From Branchiostoma floridae (taxonomy: Eukaryota; Chordata; Leptocardii; Amphioxiformes; Branchiostomatidae): 64,000 nucleotides of DNA. Below the pieces are notes generated by a model. The model was not told the origin of the DNA. It searched no databases and saw only the letters and a list, made by a program, of their open reading frames with translations. The stretch covers positions 13,770,240-13,834,239 of the forward strand of contig NC_049983.1 of the NCBI RefSeq assembly GCF_000003815.2, given 5' to 3'. Both the position numbers and the translations under genes were made by a program. Below, one piece after another: positions 46,310 to 58,800 of the stretch (positions are counted from its first letter, which is position 1; each line of letters starts with the position of its first letter).

Positions 46310-46512
46310 TATATGGAGCAAGAAAATCTTGAAGGAATTTTACACAATGCAAATTATACTTAAGACTCTAAACAAAGCTATCTGCAACTCGACTTGAAAA
46401 GGGTGAGAAAGCAGACACAGTAGCAGCAGAGAACTTGTCCTTGTACATAGTTGACTATGCTTTTTCAGCACAGTTGGAGTTATATGACATTCCCATGGTC
46501 ATCTTGAAGGGT

Positions 46513-47608
46513 TCAGGGGTCAGAGCAGTCAGTGTAGGTTGTGACCATGTTCCCAACTCTTTGTGTTACAGTTTTGCAGTTTTTCCCACCTAAACATAGC
46601 AGAGAGAAACATAACCTGAGTTACATGTAGATACACTTTTTGATTTTTACCAGTTCAGTACTTAATAAATCATTCAGCTTTTACAGAGGCTAATCAAAAA
46701 TGAAAAACAACAACAACAATATACAAAGTTATGTAGTCACCTGTTCTACTTGTTCTGGACTGCATATTCCTGGCCTGTCCATGGTGTTGTGCAAAGTGTT
46801 GAGCATGAGCATGTGCACCTGCATGTGCATGTGAGTGGGGCCTTTGGTGGTCTCCGAAGAAGTTGTCAAAGTCATCAAAATGAGCAAAGTGGTTGTGAAT
46901 GCTGTCAAAGTTGGCAAAGCTTCCAAACAGGTCATCATCATCATCATCATCCCCAAATATGTCATTGAAGTCAAAGAAGTGACCTCCGCCATTCCCACCA
47001 AAGGAGAAACGGAAACCACTGTCACCGCCGAAGCCACCATTAAACCCTGCACCTGCATGCTCATGTTGCTTGTGGGTATGGAAAGCATCAAAATGGTTGA
47101 AGAAGTCATTAAAGTCAAAGTTGAAGTCTCCAAATCCTCCAGGACCACCAGGCCCACCCCCTTGCTTGCTGAAGCCAAACTGGTCATATTCCCTCCGTTT
47201 CTGTTTATCTGACAGAACTTCATATGCTGCAAATAGAACAACAAAGACAACAACATGTGAATATAGAGCAATTTAGATACAAACAAAATGTATCATGTTA
47301 CATGTATCAAAGGAGTCAACTTTGTATGAGTACCAAGGTATAGGGTACCAAGATGCATTTATGTTTTCTTGCACAAACACAACAAACACACCTTCTGCAA
47401 TTTCCCTAAACTTAGTCTCTGCCTGTGGGTCCTTATTCTTGTCTGGGTGGTACTGGACGGCAAGTTTCCGGAAGGCTCTCTTGATCTGTTTGTCTGTTGC
47501 TGTCTTGGGCACACCCAGAACTTCATAGAAGTCTCGCTTGGCAAGGATGGAGTCCATAAGTAGAACAAGGAACACACATCCTACAAACAGGACTTTTTGG
47601 CTGTGCAT
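46513..47608 (-). CDS. DNAJB9: DNAJB9/ERdj4, ER-lumenal J-domain co-chaperone
   Basis: Three coding exons on the complement: 47392-47608, 46741-47226, 46513-46589, giving 259 residues (223 in human). A signal sequence (to about residue 23, ILA-KRDFY) places it in the ER. The J domain, about residues 25-90, carries the HPD motif at 54-56 (YHPDKNK) that stimulates the Hsp70 BiP. The middle is Gly/Phe-rich. An Asp6 run ([10 protein letters not shown]) and a His/Ala-rich run ([13 protein letters not shown]) make it longer than vertebrate forms. The last exon ends [12 protein letters not shown], closely like the vertebrate DNAJB9 tail, which separates it from other ER J proteins. Known role: BiP co-chaperone in ER-associated degradation and restraint of IRE1. 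Its neighbour CRBN is divergent. A noncoding first exon may end at 48144 (AAG|GTAAGA on the complement). Confidence 0.93.
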
Positions 47609-47632
47609 TTTGGTGTTGGTGGGATGGTATAG

Positions 47633-48608
47633 CTGATAGAGGAAAGAAAAAAGAATTAATATTCAATGATAAATTAACAAAATTCACAAGGAACGTGAAC
47701 ATATTGAAATGCAACCTCAACAAGTCTGAATATCTTTCTCTTTTGACCTTTTGATTCACCTCTGCCACGATAGGGGCAGAACAAAGGTTACATAAGCAGT
47801 GAATGCAATACACATCCTTTTAAAAATATCGATTATATGACACATTTGATACATAACCGTTTTTATTGTCACTTAGGCAATGTATCGTTACCACACGTTA
47901 ATAAATCATAACGCACGGACAGCATTTACATACATAAACATAAATATAGATTTCTTCCCAGAGTAATTCTTTAGTCTATTCCTAAATATATGTAATATGC
48001 AGGCAACAATTTCGCTTTCATTAAACATGTTGTCGTCTGCTAAAAAACGTTATCGCCCCCCTCCCCCGAGGCGGTTCGCATATCTAACACTTAACAACAG
48101 CTACCATGCCCCAATATAGATTCTAAGGTGAATCTTTTCTTACCTTGAGACTACAAATTTGGCTCTATTCGTGACAAGGTGGGAAATACAATCTGCCAAT
48201 CCAACAATACGGTTTTCAAGTCGTCACAAAATTCTTCTGCGAGACTTCCTAGAATCTTCGTCTGGCAGCTCAGCTTTGCCGGTCTCGTTTCCGGGTAAAG
48301 GGATCCAATCAGGGAGATCTACTTCGGAAAATGTACTAATATGGAAGAAAAAACATCAAATATCGTTAGTCTGTAGACCAAACAAGCTTTAAATACTATG
48401 ACCTAAGATATTGATTATATATAGATTCTTTATTTTGAATCAAAGTATCTAAATTAACTTTATAAGAATCCAGATATACCCATTAATTTATGGTATAATC
48501 TAAAAGATTGGAACACGAAGCTCTTTTTGATTGGCTTACTTGGATCATGTGATAATTTGGTTTTGATATTTCCCATAATGCATCGAGGGCAGAAGAAAAC
48601 ACGGAAAC
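47633..48608. promoter_or_regulatory. Shared upstream region of DNAJB9 and CRBN
   Basis: The two genes are divergent with about 1 kb between start codons. On the complement, a candidate 5' UTR acceptor (CTATCAG|CTATACC, exon edge 47632) and donor (exon edge 48144) suggest DNAJB9 starts near 48200-48300, within about 350 bp of the CRBN start codon. CCAAT-type motifs are at about 48303 and 48527. No complete ER-stress element (CCAAT-N9-CCACG) was found. Confidence 0.5.
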
Positions 48609-51600
48609 ATGGCTGACGACGTTTTACCAATTTTGATGCCGAACATCGAAGGAAACGGCGAGGATTCCTCCAGTGACAGTGGTGTGTGCCATCTCCCTTA
48701 TTGTTTGGTACATTGTGCACAGTTTAAGGTATCAGGACAGCGTGTTGTAAATGCATTACGTTCTCGTAATATACAGATAGGCCCATTATTTTTGGTTGCA
48801 TCAAAGGATAAATACTTGTTTTTTGACAGTGAAGATGGATGTGGGAGGGGGGCGGAGCAGGTGCCAAATACAACCCACAGTGACAATTAAAACGTTACCA
48901 TAGAACTGATCTTCTAACATAGCACCTATCCATAGAAGAAATTATGTAGGTCATCGGTGGTGTGTTGCATTGGTTAGAAATAGCAAGAAGCTTCAAACAC
49001 ATTCAACATCCTTTGTTATAAAGCACTTGTCAAGAAAGAGGTCACTCTGTGGACTATGCAATATCAATACACCAGTGGCCTGTAGTCATCTCACGTATCA
49101 TTGCAGTGACTCGTGCTGTTGGCCCCAATTCCAACTTCTGCATGCAATGCGGAATGGTCTTCTTTACAGATATTGACGCATTGAGACAATGTCGTAATAA
49201 AGCTGTCATTATACTGAAGGGACTAGGCTAAGATTCACAAATGAAAATTAAAGCTTAATATGTATAATAAATAGGGAATGCTGGAAACTGAACTCATTGT
49301 GTGCGCTTCAACTCTTTGAACTAAGTATTTTCATGTTGATAGTAAAGCTTATTTTCTTGTGTCAAAGTGTCATATTTAGTAAATAGACACAATCCACTGC
49401 AACCAATTATGTTACATGTCACACGGTCACACACAGCAGAAGAAATAAATTTCCGAAAATAATTTCATCAGGTTGTTAAAGTAAATAAAACTGGTTGTGG
49501 AAAAGAAGTTTTTAAATGTAGTTTTTAAATATTCTCTTCCACAGTTCCAGAGAGGGAGAGAGAGGGTGATGATACTGGAGATGGCCACGAGGATGAACAA
49601 CAGCAGCAGGAGCAGCAACAACAAGAGGGAGAAGACAACGAGAGAAAAAAGAAAAAGAAAGAAAAGGACAAGAAGAAAAAGAAGGACAAGCGCAACATGA
49701 ACTTTGATCAGTCCTTGCCTGCAAGCCATACCGTGAGTATTTCACAGGATTGTCATTTTGTGATTTAAAGCATGTTGTACCCTTTGTGTCTCTAATTTTA
49801 ATTTCATTTGTATCACAGCTGAAGGTTACATGGTCTTTGTTACAAAGTAATTAGGTGAAAGGAAGATGACTTGATGAAGAAATGACCAATCAAAACTTGA
49901 GCCATCATTCATTGTTCAGTAGTGACTCACAGTTCTTTTTAATACCTTCTACAGTACCTGGGGAGTGACCATGAGGAATACAGTGGCAGAACAGTGCTGG
50001 ATGATGAGAGTTTTGTTAACCTGCCCCTGCTGACCCTCCCCAGTGTGGTGCTGATCCCAGGACAGACCCTTCCTCTCCAGCTCTTCCAGCCACAGACCAT
50101 CTCCATGATGAGACATGTTATACAGAAGGACAGGACATTTGGGCTGGTCACTTCCAGGTTAGCCTGTGTTTTATAACTTTTGGAAAGCAGGGCTGGAAAC
50201 AAAACAAAGGAACCCTGTAGAAACCTGACCACAAAATTTAAGTCCTGAATCATCATCAGGACTTGGGAGAACTGAATAAACAGACTCTTTTAAACAACCA
50301 TTGCTTTATTCACACCAATGTTTTGGTGACTGTCTGTCACCTTCTTTAGGGCAATTCTGAACCATTGCTTTATTCACAACACCATTTTGGTGACTGTCTG
50401 TCACCTTCTTCTGGGCAATTCTGACTGGTTCACATTGTGAAGGAGCCCTGTACATTGTGAACCAGTCAGAATTACCCTGAAGAAGGGGACAGATGGTCTC
50501 AGAAACATTGGTGGGAATAAAGCAATGGTTGTCTAAATAGAGTATCTTCTATCAATGACATACCAACCTGATGAAACTACTCACGGACTTGCACTGTTTT
50601 GCTTTTTCCACAGGGGCACATCTCTGAAGATGTATAAGAGTTTTAGAAATGTAGCTTTAGAAAGTTTGTAGCTTTGTCTTTGTGACTTTGTTGTACTGTA
50701 TTCCGGCACATCAGATACCTGGACACCTCAGGTGCAACTCTTGCCAACATCGGAACCACAGCAGAGATATTCTCTGTGAAGGAAGAGGATGAGCATGGGA
50801 TTGAGACTATGAGGATTAAAGCCATGGGAAGGCAGAGATTCCTCATCTTAGAAACCAGAAGACAGGCTGATGGGTGAGTTTGTGTAATTTTAACATTTGT
50901 AGAAAAGCATCATAAAGATTTATCATTTAAGCACAAATGTTACACGTATTCAAATAACATGTAGCCAAATCATAAGTTCAGTAGTGTTAGTTAGTGTAAG
51001 GTGGGATATTATTTTGTTCTTGACTGTTTTTTCTATTGCTGCTCATTTTTCAGAAAACATCTTTCAATGTCAATTGTTCTTTGTACATTCCAGCATCATA
51101 ATTGGAAAGGTGAGGATCCTGCCAGAATGGGAGATGCCATCTGGCCTGGAGGGTGCAGAACTGAGATGTCACAGACTCAGTAATGTCCCTGAAACCACAT
51201 CAGCAATGGAGGTGGCAGCATGTGGGGGTCCAGCAGGGGACAGGCAGCCAGTGGCAAGGAGTAGAAATCTAAAGGTATCATATGGTATCGGACCGGAGTT
51301 TCTTTTACGATTTCGGAGGTTGGCGGGCAGCCTCAGGCCAAAGGGCTACAGTTCCGCTAGTAAACGTAGGACGCGAAACTTAATCAATATGGCGGAAAGC
51401 CGTATACTGCCTCTTTCCGACAAACCTATTGGTACCGTCTGTTGCCTCTTTATTTTGGTTAGAATATGTAAAAAAAATTTAATTTTGGACCCGAAAACTA
51501 TCATTTTTTAACACTTTTTTGATCGAAGCTGCTTGGAAAAAACGAATTTTCCCAGGATAACGGCCTACGTGGTAGAGAAGCTAAATTCTTCATGTTTGTG

Positions 51601-54085
51601 TAAAATGAAAATAAAAAAATTCCATGTGATAACTTTTTTGCAATCTCCGATGACGTCATTTCTTCGAAATCGCATGAAAAACGCCGCTATTTGGGTCATC
51701 AGGCGAAAAAACCGCATCACCGTTGCAGCGGACTAATACAAAAATAGTTTCGCTGGCTGACCAACTACTCCTCGCACAAAAACAATACAACCCACGGGCT
51801 TTTCAGAAATTACGACAAATCTATGCTCAGCTATAACGATCACCAAGCAATAAGGAGCAAAAGTCAGGGAGACAACAGCGCACTTCCGGCCTATTACACC
51901 ACCCTTCCGCCAACTCCGGTCAGATTTGAACTCCGACCCGGAACCATATGATGCAAAATCTTGTAGTTCAAATATACCTCAAGTCACTGTTGAATAATTT
52001 TGAACTTGATAATTTACCAAGGACTACATATGTTAATTGGTCTGAATTTGAAGAAATTTGTTCTTGTCTTGTAAAAAATGTTTACACTGTGTATCTATTA
52101 CCTCACTAAGTTCCTTGAGCAACACTACCAACACCATGTCTACTTCCATTCCAGAATAGATACAGAGCTGCAGATTGGACTTGGTTTCCACCATGGGTAT
52201 ACAGACAATATGATTGTGTAAGTATGGAGGTATTATTGAGCACATGTACTTAAAGAACTCTTTTTGTGTCAACTATATACATGTACATGTTTGTGTAGTT
52301 ATGTCGGTACAAAGAGTATAGTTGAAGATGCTGGTTCCGTAAAGCACTAGAGAGGAACAGGATTATAAAAGATAAGGGTGCACAGACAGAGTAGGTTTCA
52401 ATTGATGAAAAGAGAGCTATAGATACTTAAATGTTTGAAATGCTATTACCGGGGTAGAATAAGTAATGTATAACAGTTCTGCACTGTAAAACAAGTCTAT
52501 GATTGGAGACATGAGAATTGACAGCTTGCTGCTGTTTCTGCAGGATGTGTTAATGGAACTGGTGAAACGTGAGCTGTACAGCTGGAACGATACTCTACAG
52601 GGGAGTATCATGCCCACTAACCCTTCAGGTATGCACTATGCGTAAGGGAGTGGGATTGGGAAGAATTAACCAAAGAAATTGGCTGTCTTTTGAGACCAAT
52701 TTTATACATCACAGACATCACATAATTAATGGTTAAATTATAGAGTTACTGGCTATAACTAGGTTACAAAGCCACGAAAACTTTTATGCAGAAGGCTTGT
52801 CTTCAAATGAATAATGACCTATGAATAGTGCTGGCTTGTATTATGTAAATATCTTCTATCAGCTTCCATTTTCTGAATTACTCCTTAAAACTTAGTCTGT
52901 CTGTTTTGCGCTGCCCTTTTGCAGATTTCTCCTTCTGGGTAGCAGCCAGCCTCCCATTGGACGATGGTCTGCGGCTGCACTTACTCAGCATCAATAGTGC
53001 TGTGCAGAGGCTGAGATGTGAGCTCAGCATTATGCAGAAGGTAACGTGTAGGCCTGTAGGCCTTACATTTTTACACAAAGAAACAGCCTGACTGTATCAC
53101 GTTGAGATGGGGTGTTGTCTACTTCTTTATTATATATATGAACGGACTTGTTCTCTCTCACTCCCTACCATGCTTTGTTTATTATTAAAAATACTCTTCT
53201 TGTTTCTTCCCCTCAGTGCACCATCATGTGTTGCAGAGACTGTGGAAGTCAGATAGCTGAGAAGAAAGACGTTTTCAGGTACATGTACTATTGGCTGAAA
53301 TTTTCCAAGGTTTTCTGTGTCAATCTATGTTGGGGATTCCTTTTGTTGGGTTGGATTTTTTTCCATTTTGGTGATTCTTGTTTTAAAACAGTTATTCATG
53401 TTTAGTTTAAAGACATATTGTTGTGTTGATGTTTGCAGCATGTCTGTAGCAGGCCCGATGGCAGCATATGTTAACCCGGGAGGTTATGTTCATGAGACGC
53501 TGACTGTGTACCAAGTGACGGGCATCATGCACCATGGCCGGCCATCTATCGAACATAGCTGGTTTCCTGGGTGAGCACAACTTTAAGATAACTTAAAAAG
53601 ATTGGAAATTTGATCATATCTTTGTAACTACTTTATCAAATACATTGTATTGTGTATCATTGAAAAGCTTAGTGCTCTTTACAACGATATCCCATTTGTT
53701 ATGGTTGTACATTCATAGGTTGAGTTCCAGGGTTACTTATGTAAATAGGTTACAAAAGAAAAATTTCCCTAGTAGTAGATTTTTCAGCATTAGCACAATG
53801 TGTTACAATATTACATATATTGTATACATTGGTTGACTGGTATAACTTGGGACATTTGCAGTTGTTCAGCTTGTTCTCATGCAAGCCTTTAATCCCTTGA
53901 TCAGCTATGCGTGGACAGTAGCGGAGTGTCGGCAGTGCAGACATCACCTAGGTTGGAAGTTTACTCCTGCTAAGAAGAAACTGAAGCCTGAGAAGTTCTG
54001 GGGTCTGTGTAGGGCGTCGCTGTTGCCGGGGTTACGTAGTGATGGTGGAGACTCCGAGGAAACGGGGTGGATGCCAACAATGTAA
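48609..54085 (+). CDS. CRBN: Cereblon, CRL4 ubiquitin-ligase substrate receptor
   Basis: Eleven coding exons: 48609-48681, 49545-49732, 49955-50157, 50715-50873, 51094-51274, 52155-52217, 52544-52628, 52925-53040, 53217-53278, 53439-53570, 53905-54085. Phases join to 480 residues (442 in human). The N-terminus is Asp/Glu/Gln-rich then a Lys-rich run. A LON-like domain begins at [15 protein letters not shown] and includes [11 protein letters not shown]. The middle DDB1-binding helices include [14 protein letters not shown]. The C-terminal CULT domain holds zinc cysteines C362/C365 and C429/C432 and the tri-tryptophan pocket W418, W424, W438 ([21 protein letters not shown]). In vertebrates CRBN recruits substrates to CUL4-DDB1-RBX1, and this pocket binds C-terminal cyclic imides and thalidomide-type drugs. 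Polyadenylation hexamers lie at 54472 and 54796. Confidence 0.95.
50284..50543. mobile_element. 260-bp inverted-repeat element in CRBN intron 3
   Basis: Ends match in inverted orientation over about 40 bp (ACTCTTTTAAACAACCATTG against the complement of the right end), reading on through GCTTTATTC..CACCAATG. The left arm is tandemly duplicated (two 64-bp units starting at 50296 and 50360). The right arm contains CCTGAAGAAGG...GAAACATTGG, a motif I associate with dispersed repeats of marine invertebrates. Confidence 0.65.
51278..51952. mobile_element. 675-bp inverted-repeat element abutting the CRBN exon 5 donor
   Basis: The left end ATCATATGGTATCGGACCGG and the complement of the right end ATCATATGGTTCCGGGTCGG agree, and the arms stay similar for about 50 bp (to GTTGGCGG). 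It starts three bases after the donor GT of exon 5 (exon ends 51274). No transposase frame. Confidence 0.65.
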
Positions 54086-55846
54086 AGGACTACAAACAAA
54101 GTGAAGAAAAGACATCAGCACTAACACGCTTGTTGGTCATCTTCATGTAAGATGGAGATGCCATGCATCTTTTGAGCTCCTTAAAAGGCTAACATTCAAT
54201 TGAAGAACTGAAATTAGGAAGCATAAAACTAAAAGTAACACAAACAAAAGCCCCTATTTAAATGGCTATTTCACCATGGCCAGAAGTGTTGCCTGTCAAA
54301 AAAAGTAGAAGGCATAATTTGCAATGGAACAATGCTCTTAAAACTCAGCCATTAGCGTGACTGTAAGGCTCAGGTGCTTGTGTCATCAGTACTAGAATAT
54401 TGAAAGATATTTAAGAGTCAAATCCTTGAGATCATTGATGGATAATTGGTCAAATCCAGCAGTCTGAACTGAATAAAGATATCAATGTAGCACAAGGTTG
54501 CAAACACATCAGATGTATGTTGTGTAGAGTTGTACAGGTGCATCTCTCACATGTTGAGACAATTAAGATTGCAGTATGCCAGCAACTACACATTCGCTAG
54601 TACATGTACTAGAATGTCGAGCTTAGACAAGAGACGTGTTGTAAACAGCTTTGTAAATGTTGTGTACAGAAAGACATATTTTGTGGTTAGAAAGTTTCAG
54701 TGTTACTGGATACTGGATACTTCATACTTAGCAAGTGGGATGACTAGTAAGGAATTAGCAGCCAGCTTGCAAACTTGTATCCATGTATATATTGTAATAA
54801 ATTCACTGTTGCTTACCTAAATATAATTTGTTACTTTGGAGGGCATTTTGCACCTGAAGTACATGTATGAATGTACATTTTTAAATATGCTGTACCAGTA
54901 GTGCAAACATGTTGTGTGACTTCAAACCATTACATGTATGTTGTAGTACAATGTAGGTAAGCTCACCCCCAACTGTGAAACTAAAATAAATGGCAATCAG
55001 TTCAATATCCTCAACACTTGAGGTGAACATGTATGTTGCATCTCTTCATAGTACTTGTTTACAAAACCATCAGCAGCTACATTACTGGTTACTGTAATAG
55101 TGCATGACAATTTGATATACATATGCACAGCATTGTATTACAGAAATGTTATTAATTATTAAAATACTGTGAAATCCACCTGTCCCATCGGCCTCATACC
55201 GAGATATTAATCCTCATAAAAATGTATGAATTTACAGTAGCAAATAAACTACAGCAAGAAAACTACACAAAGAATGAGCAGTCTTATACCAATGGCCTGT
55301 TTATTTACTCGGGTACACTTTAACAGTGTTTCTCTTAACTTAAGTTGTACTACAGATACCCGGTATTTTATTTGTCCATTGTACTAATTTGTAGTCTGAC
55401 GAAAATTTTGTGTGCTACCTTTCACTTATCCTGATGGGCTGGCAGGTAGCTTTGCTCTGTAATGCCACTGCTAAAATATATGGTAACTTCCGAGGTCTAT
55501 GTGAAATCATATGTATCAAAAGTCCACAGCACAAATTTTCCTACAATATCATACATGACAGCTAACAGCAGCAGTTGCTTACAGAGGTTTACTTGTTAGT
55601 ACTAGATATCACAGCAAAGAAGGTGTTACATTTATCATCATTATCATACCACATTTTATCTTGTATCACGTATTTTTAATTTAAACGTCAGATGGCAAGA
55701 CACAACAGCATACTTCAATGCTAACACTCTATGACACTACTTGAGTAGGGCACTATCACTACCCCCTGTAGTTTGTACCTAACACAACAGGCAGTCTACT
55801 GTAATGCATAACCTATTCTAACAAGCTTGAACATTGATACCCAGTA
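54086..55846. other. Convergent 3' region between CRBN and HSD17B10
   Basis: Holds the CRBN 3' UTR with AATAAA at 54472-54477 and 54796-54801. On the complement an AATAAA candidate for HSD17B10 is at about 55309. AT-rich, no further gene seen. Confidence 0.6.
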
Positions 55847-58800
55847 TTATGGAGGCATGCGGATGGCGCCGTCTATCCTGATGACCTCCCCGTTCAGCAT
55901 GGGGTTCTCGATGATGGACTGCACGAGGTGTGCGTATTCATCAGGATGGCCCAGGCGCTGCGGGTACGGAACCATCTTGGCCAGGAATGACCGAACTTTG
56001 TCTGGCAGGCTCATCAATAATGGTGTCAGGAAAAGGCCTGTAAAAGTGACACACATGATCGTTAACATTCATTTGTATGTATGTTGTATGACCTCACAGC
56101 AGTAGCTAGTCCCACACCCAACGGTTAAGCTGTGCCTACATTTGTACTTGCAAGGGCTGTGATGTGAATGTTATTTGAAAAGGAAGATGTACAAAAACAA
56201 AGGAATAAAAAAATGATGAATGACTATACCAGTTGGTGATATGTTTGCAACAATTGTTGGGCTGAGTATGAAAGCTTTCTACAGCAAATGGTTTTAGTGT
56301 GATACTGTGATCTTTTTGGGGTGAGCCTTTTTGGGGATGAAGTAAAATTGAGTGCATCAAATGTATACCCATATTCCTATGTAACAAGTGAAGCAAGCTT
56401 ACCAGGTGCAATGGTGTTGACTCTGATGCCCTTGTCAGCCAAGTCTCGTGCTATTGGCAGGGTCATCCCTACAATGGCTCCCTTGGACGCTGAGTATGCC
56501 ACCTGTCCCTGCTGCCCCTCAAAGGCAGCCACACTGGCTGTGTTAATGATCACCCCCCTCTCTCCATCCTCGTTTGGTTCGTTCTGAGCAATCTCCGCCA
56601 CAGACAGTCGAATTACGTTAAATGTTCCAACTGTGTTCACCTGAGGAATAAACAACTCTATGTGATAATGCCAACAACACAGGACCTAACAATAACAATA
56701 CTACAAAATTTGACTAATGACAAACATTATGTTTGAACTAGTGTTCTGGTTTACCAATTGGAACTTACCGTCAAGACTCGTTGGAAGTCATCCAGCGGGT
56801 GTGGTGCATTCTTCTTGAAGTTGTATGTTTTCATGGCCACCCCGATTCCTGCACAGTTTATGGCTGCATTCAGCTTTCCAAACTCTGACTTGGCTTTGGC
56901 CACTGTTGCCAACACATCTGCCTCCTTTGACACCTGGAAAGGATGGGATAATATTTCAGTTTCCAAATGCAGAAGAGTCCAAGCTACCCACATAATAAAC
57001 ATCATGAAAAAAAGGCATTCCTGTAGTGAGTTATCCTCTTCAGAAATTGCCCCTGCTATTATAAAACTAGCCAACCATATGTCACTTTTTCTAACACCAG
57101 AAATTCATGGCCATAACTTGTGTAAAACGCAAGATACCAAAACATGATGTTCCGCTGCAGTACCAAAGGAAGCCACTAGGTGGCCCTAAATCTAGCCATT
57201 TCCAGTTTCTCACACCCCACCAATCCATCCAACTGTTCTTGAGTTCTCTTGTTCAAAGACACACACACACACAAATACTTGAGACAATATAACTAATAAT
57301 AATTTATGTGAGATAACTCCATTCAGAGGTTTGAACTTTCAATTTAAAGGACTGACTTTTGTCAGAATTTATCATATGCGTGTGGCTTCCGTGCGGCAGT
57401 GGTGTATGGGTACATGTGTGTGTGAGTAGGTCAAGGCAGTCCGTATTTACTGAATATCAAGTGGGCTGGCTGGTAGCCTCCTGCACAGGCTGGCGTGCTT
57501 TTTTTTGGGGGGGGGGGAGGGGGTCAGTGGGCAGGCAGAAAAGACAAACAGTTGGTTGTATTTTGCCTTAAAATGCAGGAAATGGCATTTCAGAGACTTG
57601 AAATTTTCTCCAGACCCCCCTACAATGCTCGCACCACAGGCTTGAGCCATGCAGCGACAATTACCAAGTTAAAACCCTTTCAAATATCCCTACCTAAAAC
57701 TAAAGCCTAGGATACCTAACATTCCCTATATGAATGTTCTGTCCATACTCACATCTGTTGGGGAGAAGACACAGTTTCCACCAATGGTGTTAGCCACAGA
57801 CTCCCCCTCTGACGTTGGCAGGTCTGCGATCACCACAGATGCACCTTGCTTCACCAGCCTCTCCACTGTAGCCCTACCCAGGCCAGAGGCTCCACCTGTC
57901 ACTATGGCAACAAGACCCTGTGGGCAGTGAAAGATTCATACCATATATAGGTCAACTTTCTGGTGTGCTAAGCAGTGTTGGATACCATCCTAGTTAGGCT
58001 TACGTATGCATGACTTCCCCTAGTTGTCTGTGAGATGGAGGCAACCAAACCATTAGTTAGAAGCCTGTGGGCTATAACTAAGCCAGTTCACAGTTCTAAG
58101 TGCATATACACATGTCAGAGGTTAAGGTCCTTCACTTGTCAACTGTTCTTTGTCTTATGAACAATATTAATTATGTCTTCAAGTCTTTGACTTTGACTTC
58201 GCCTGGAACTGTGTGGAAGCCTATTTTCTTTTGGATACATGTAGAATTACTAAAATATCAAAGTAAGGGAGAAGGGCACAAAGGTGGATCTGGACTTTGA
58301 TCACCTTCAATTCAATATACATTTGTATCAATTTTAATTATACTTCTTTGTCTACTGTACAGCAAAATGTCGCATAACATTCTTTTTAACAAAATGAATG
58401 CGATCTACTGTCGAAAATACTACAGCAAGGTCTACGCTAAGGTAGAGATGCCTGGACTTTGATCTCATCTCTATTAAATATTAAAAGAGTCCATATCAGA
58501 TTTTAAAGTGCAGTGCAGTGCCCATCCCTCTACACGCCCACCCTCCGCCCCAAATTTCCCTTCAAGTTCAACCTGGTCTGAAAAGGTTACAAGTGTAGCA
58601 TGGTGTATGTTTCGAAGCAGAGGAATGGTCATGACTAAGCACTGTTGGCGACAGAACTTCTGACCAGATCATCATGATACATGTAAATTTGCATGAAAAT
58701 TGTTGTGCAACGCGTCCCAAACCCACGAGGTCACATCTGCGATGGGACTGTTTGATGAAGCTTACACTGACCCTTTCAAAGGCGTGTAGAGGGATTGGAC

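Noticed and set aside
46835-47212. 125-residue plus-strand frame
   Set aside because: Antisense shadow of DNAJB9 exon 2; the Ile run is the reverse of its Asp codons.
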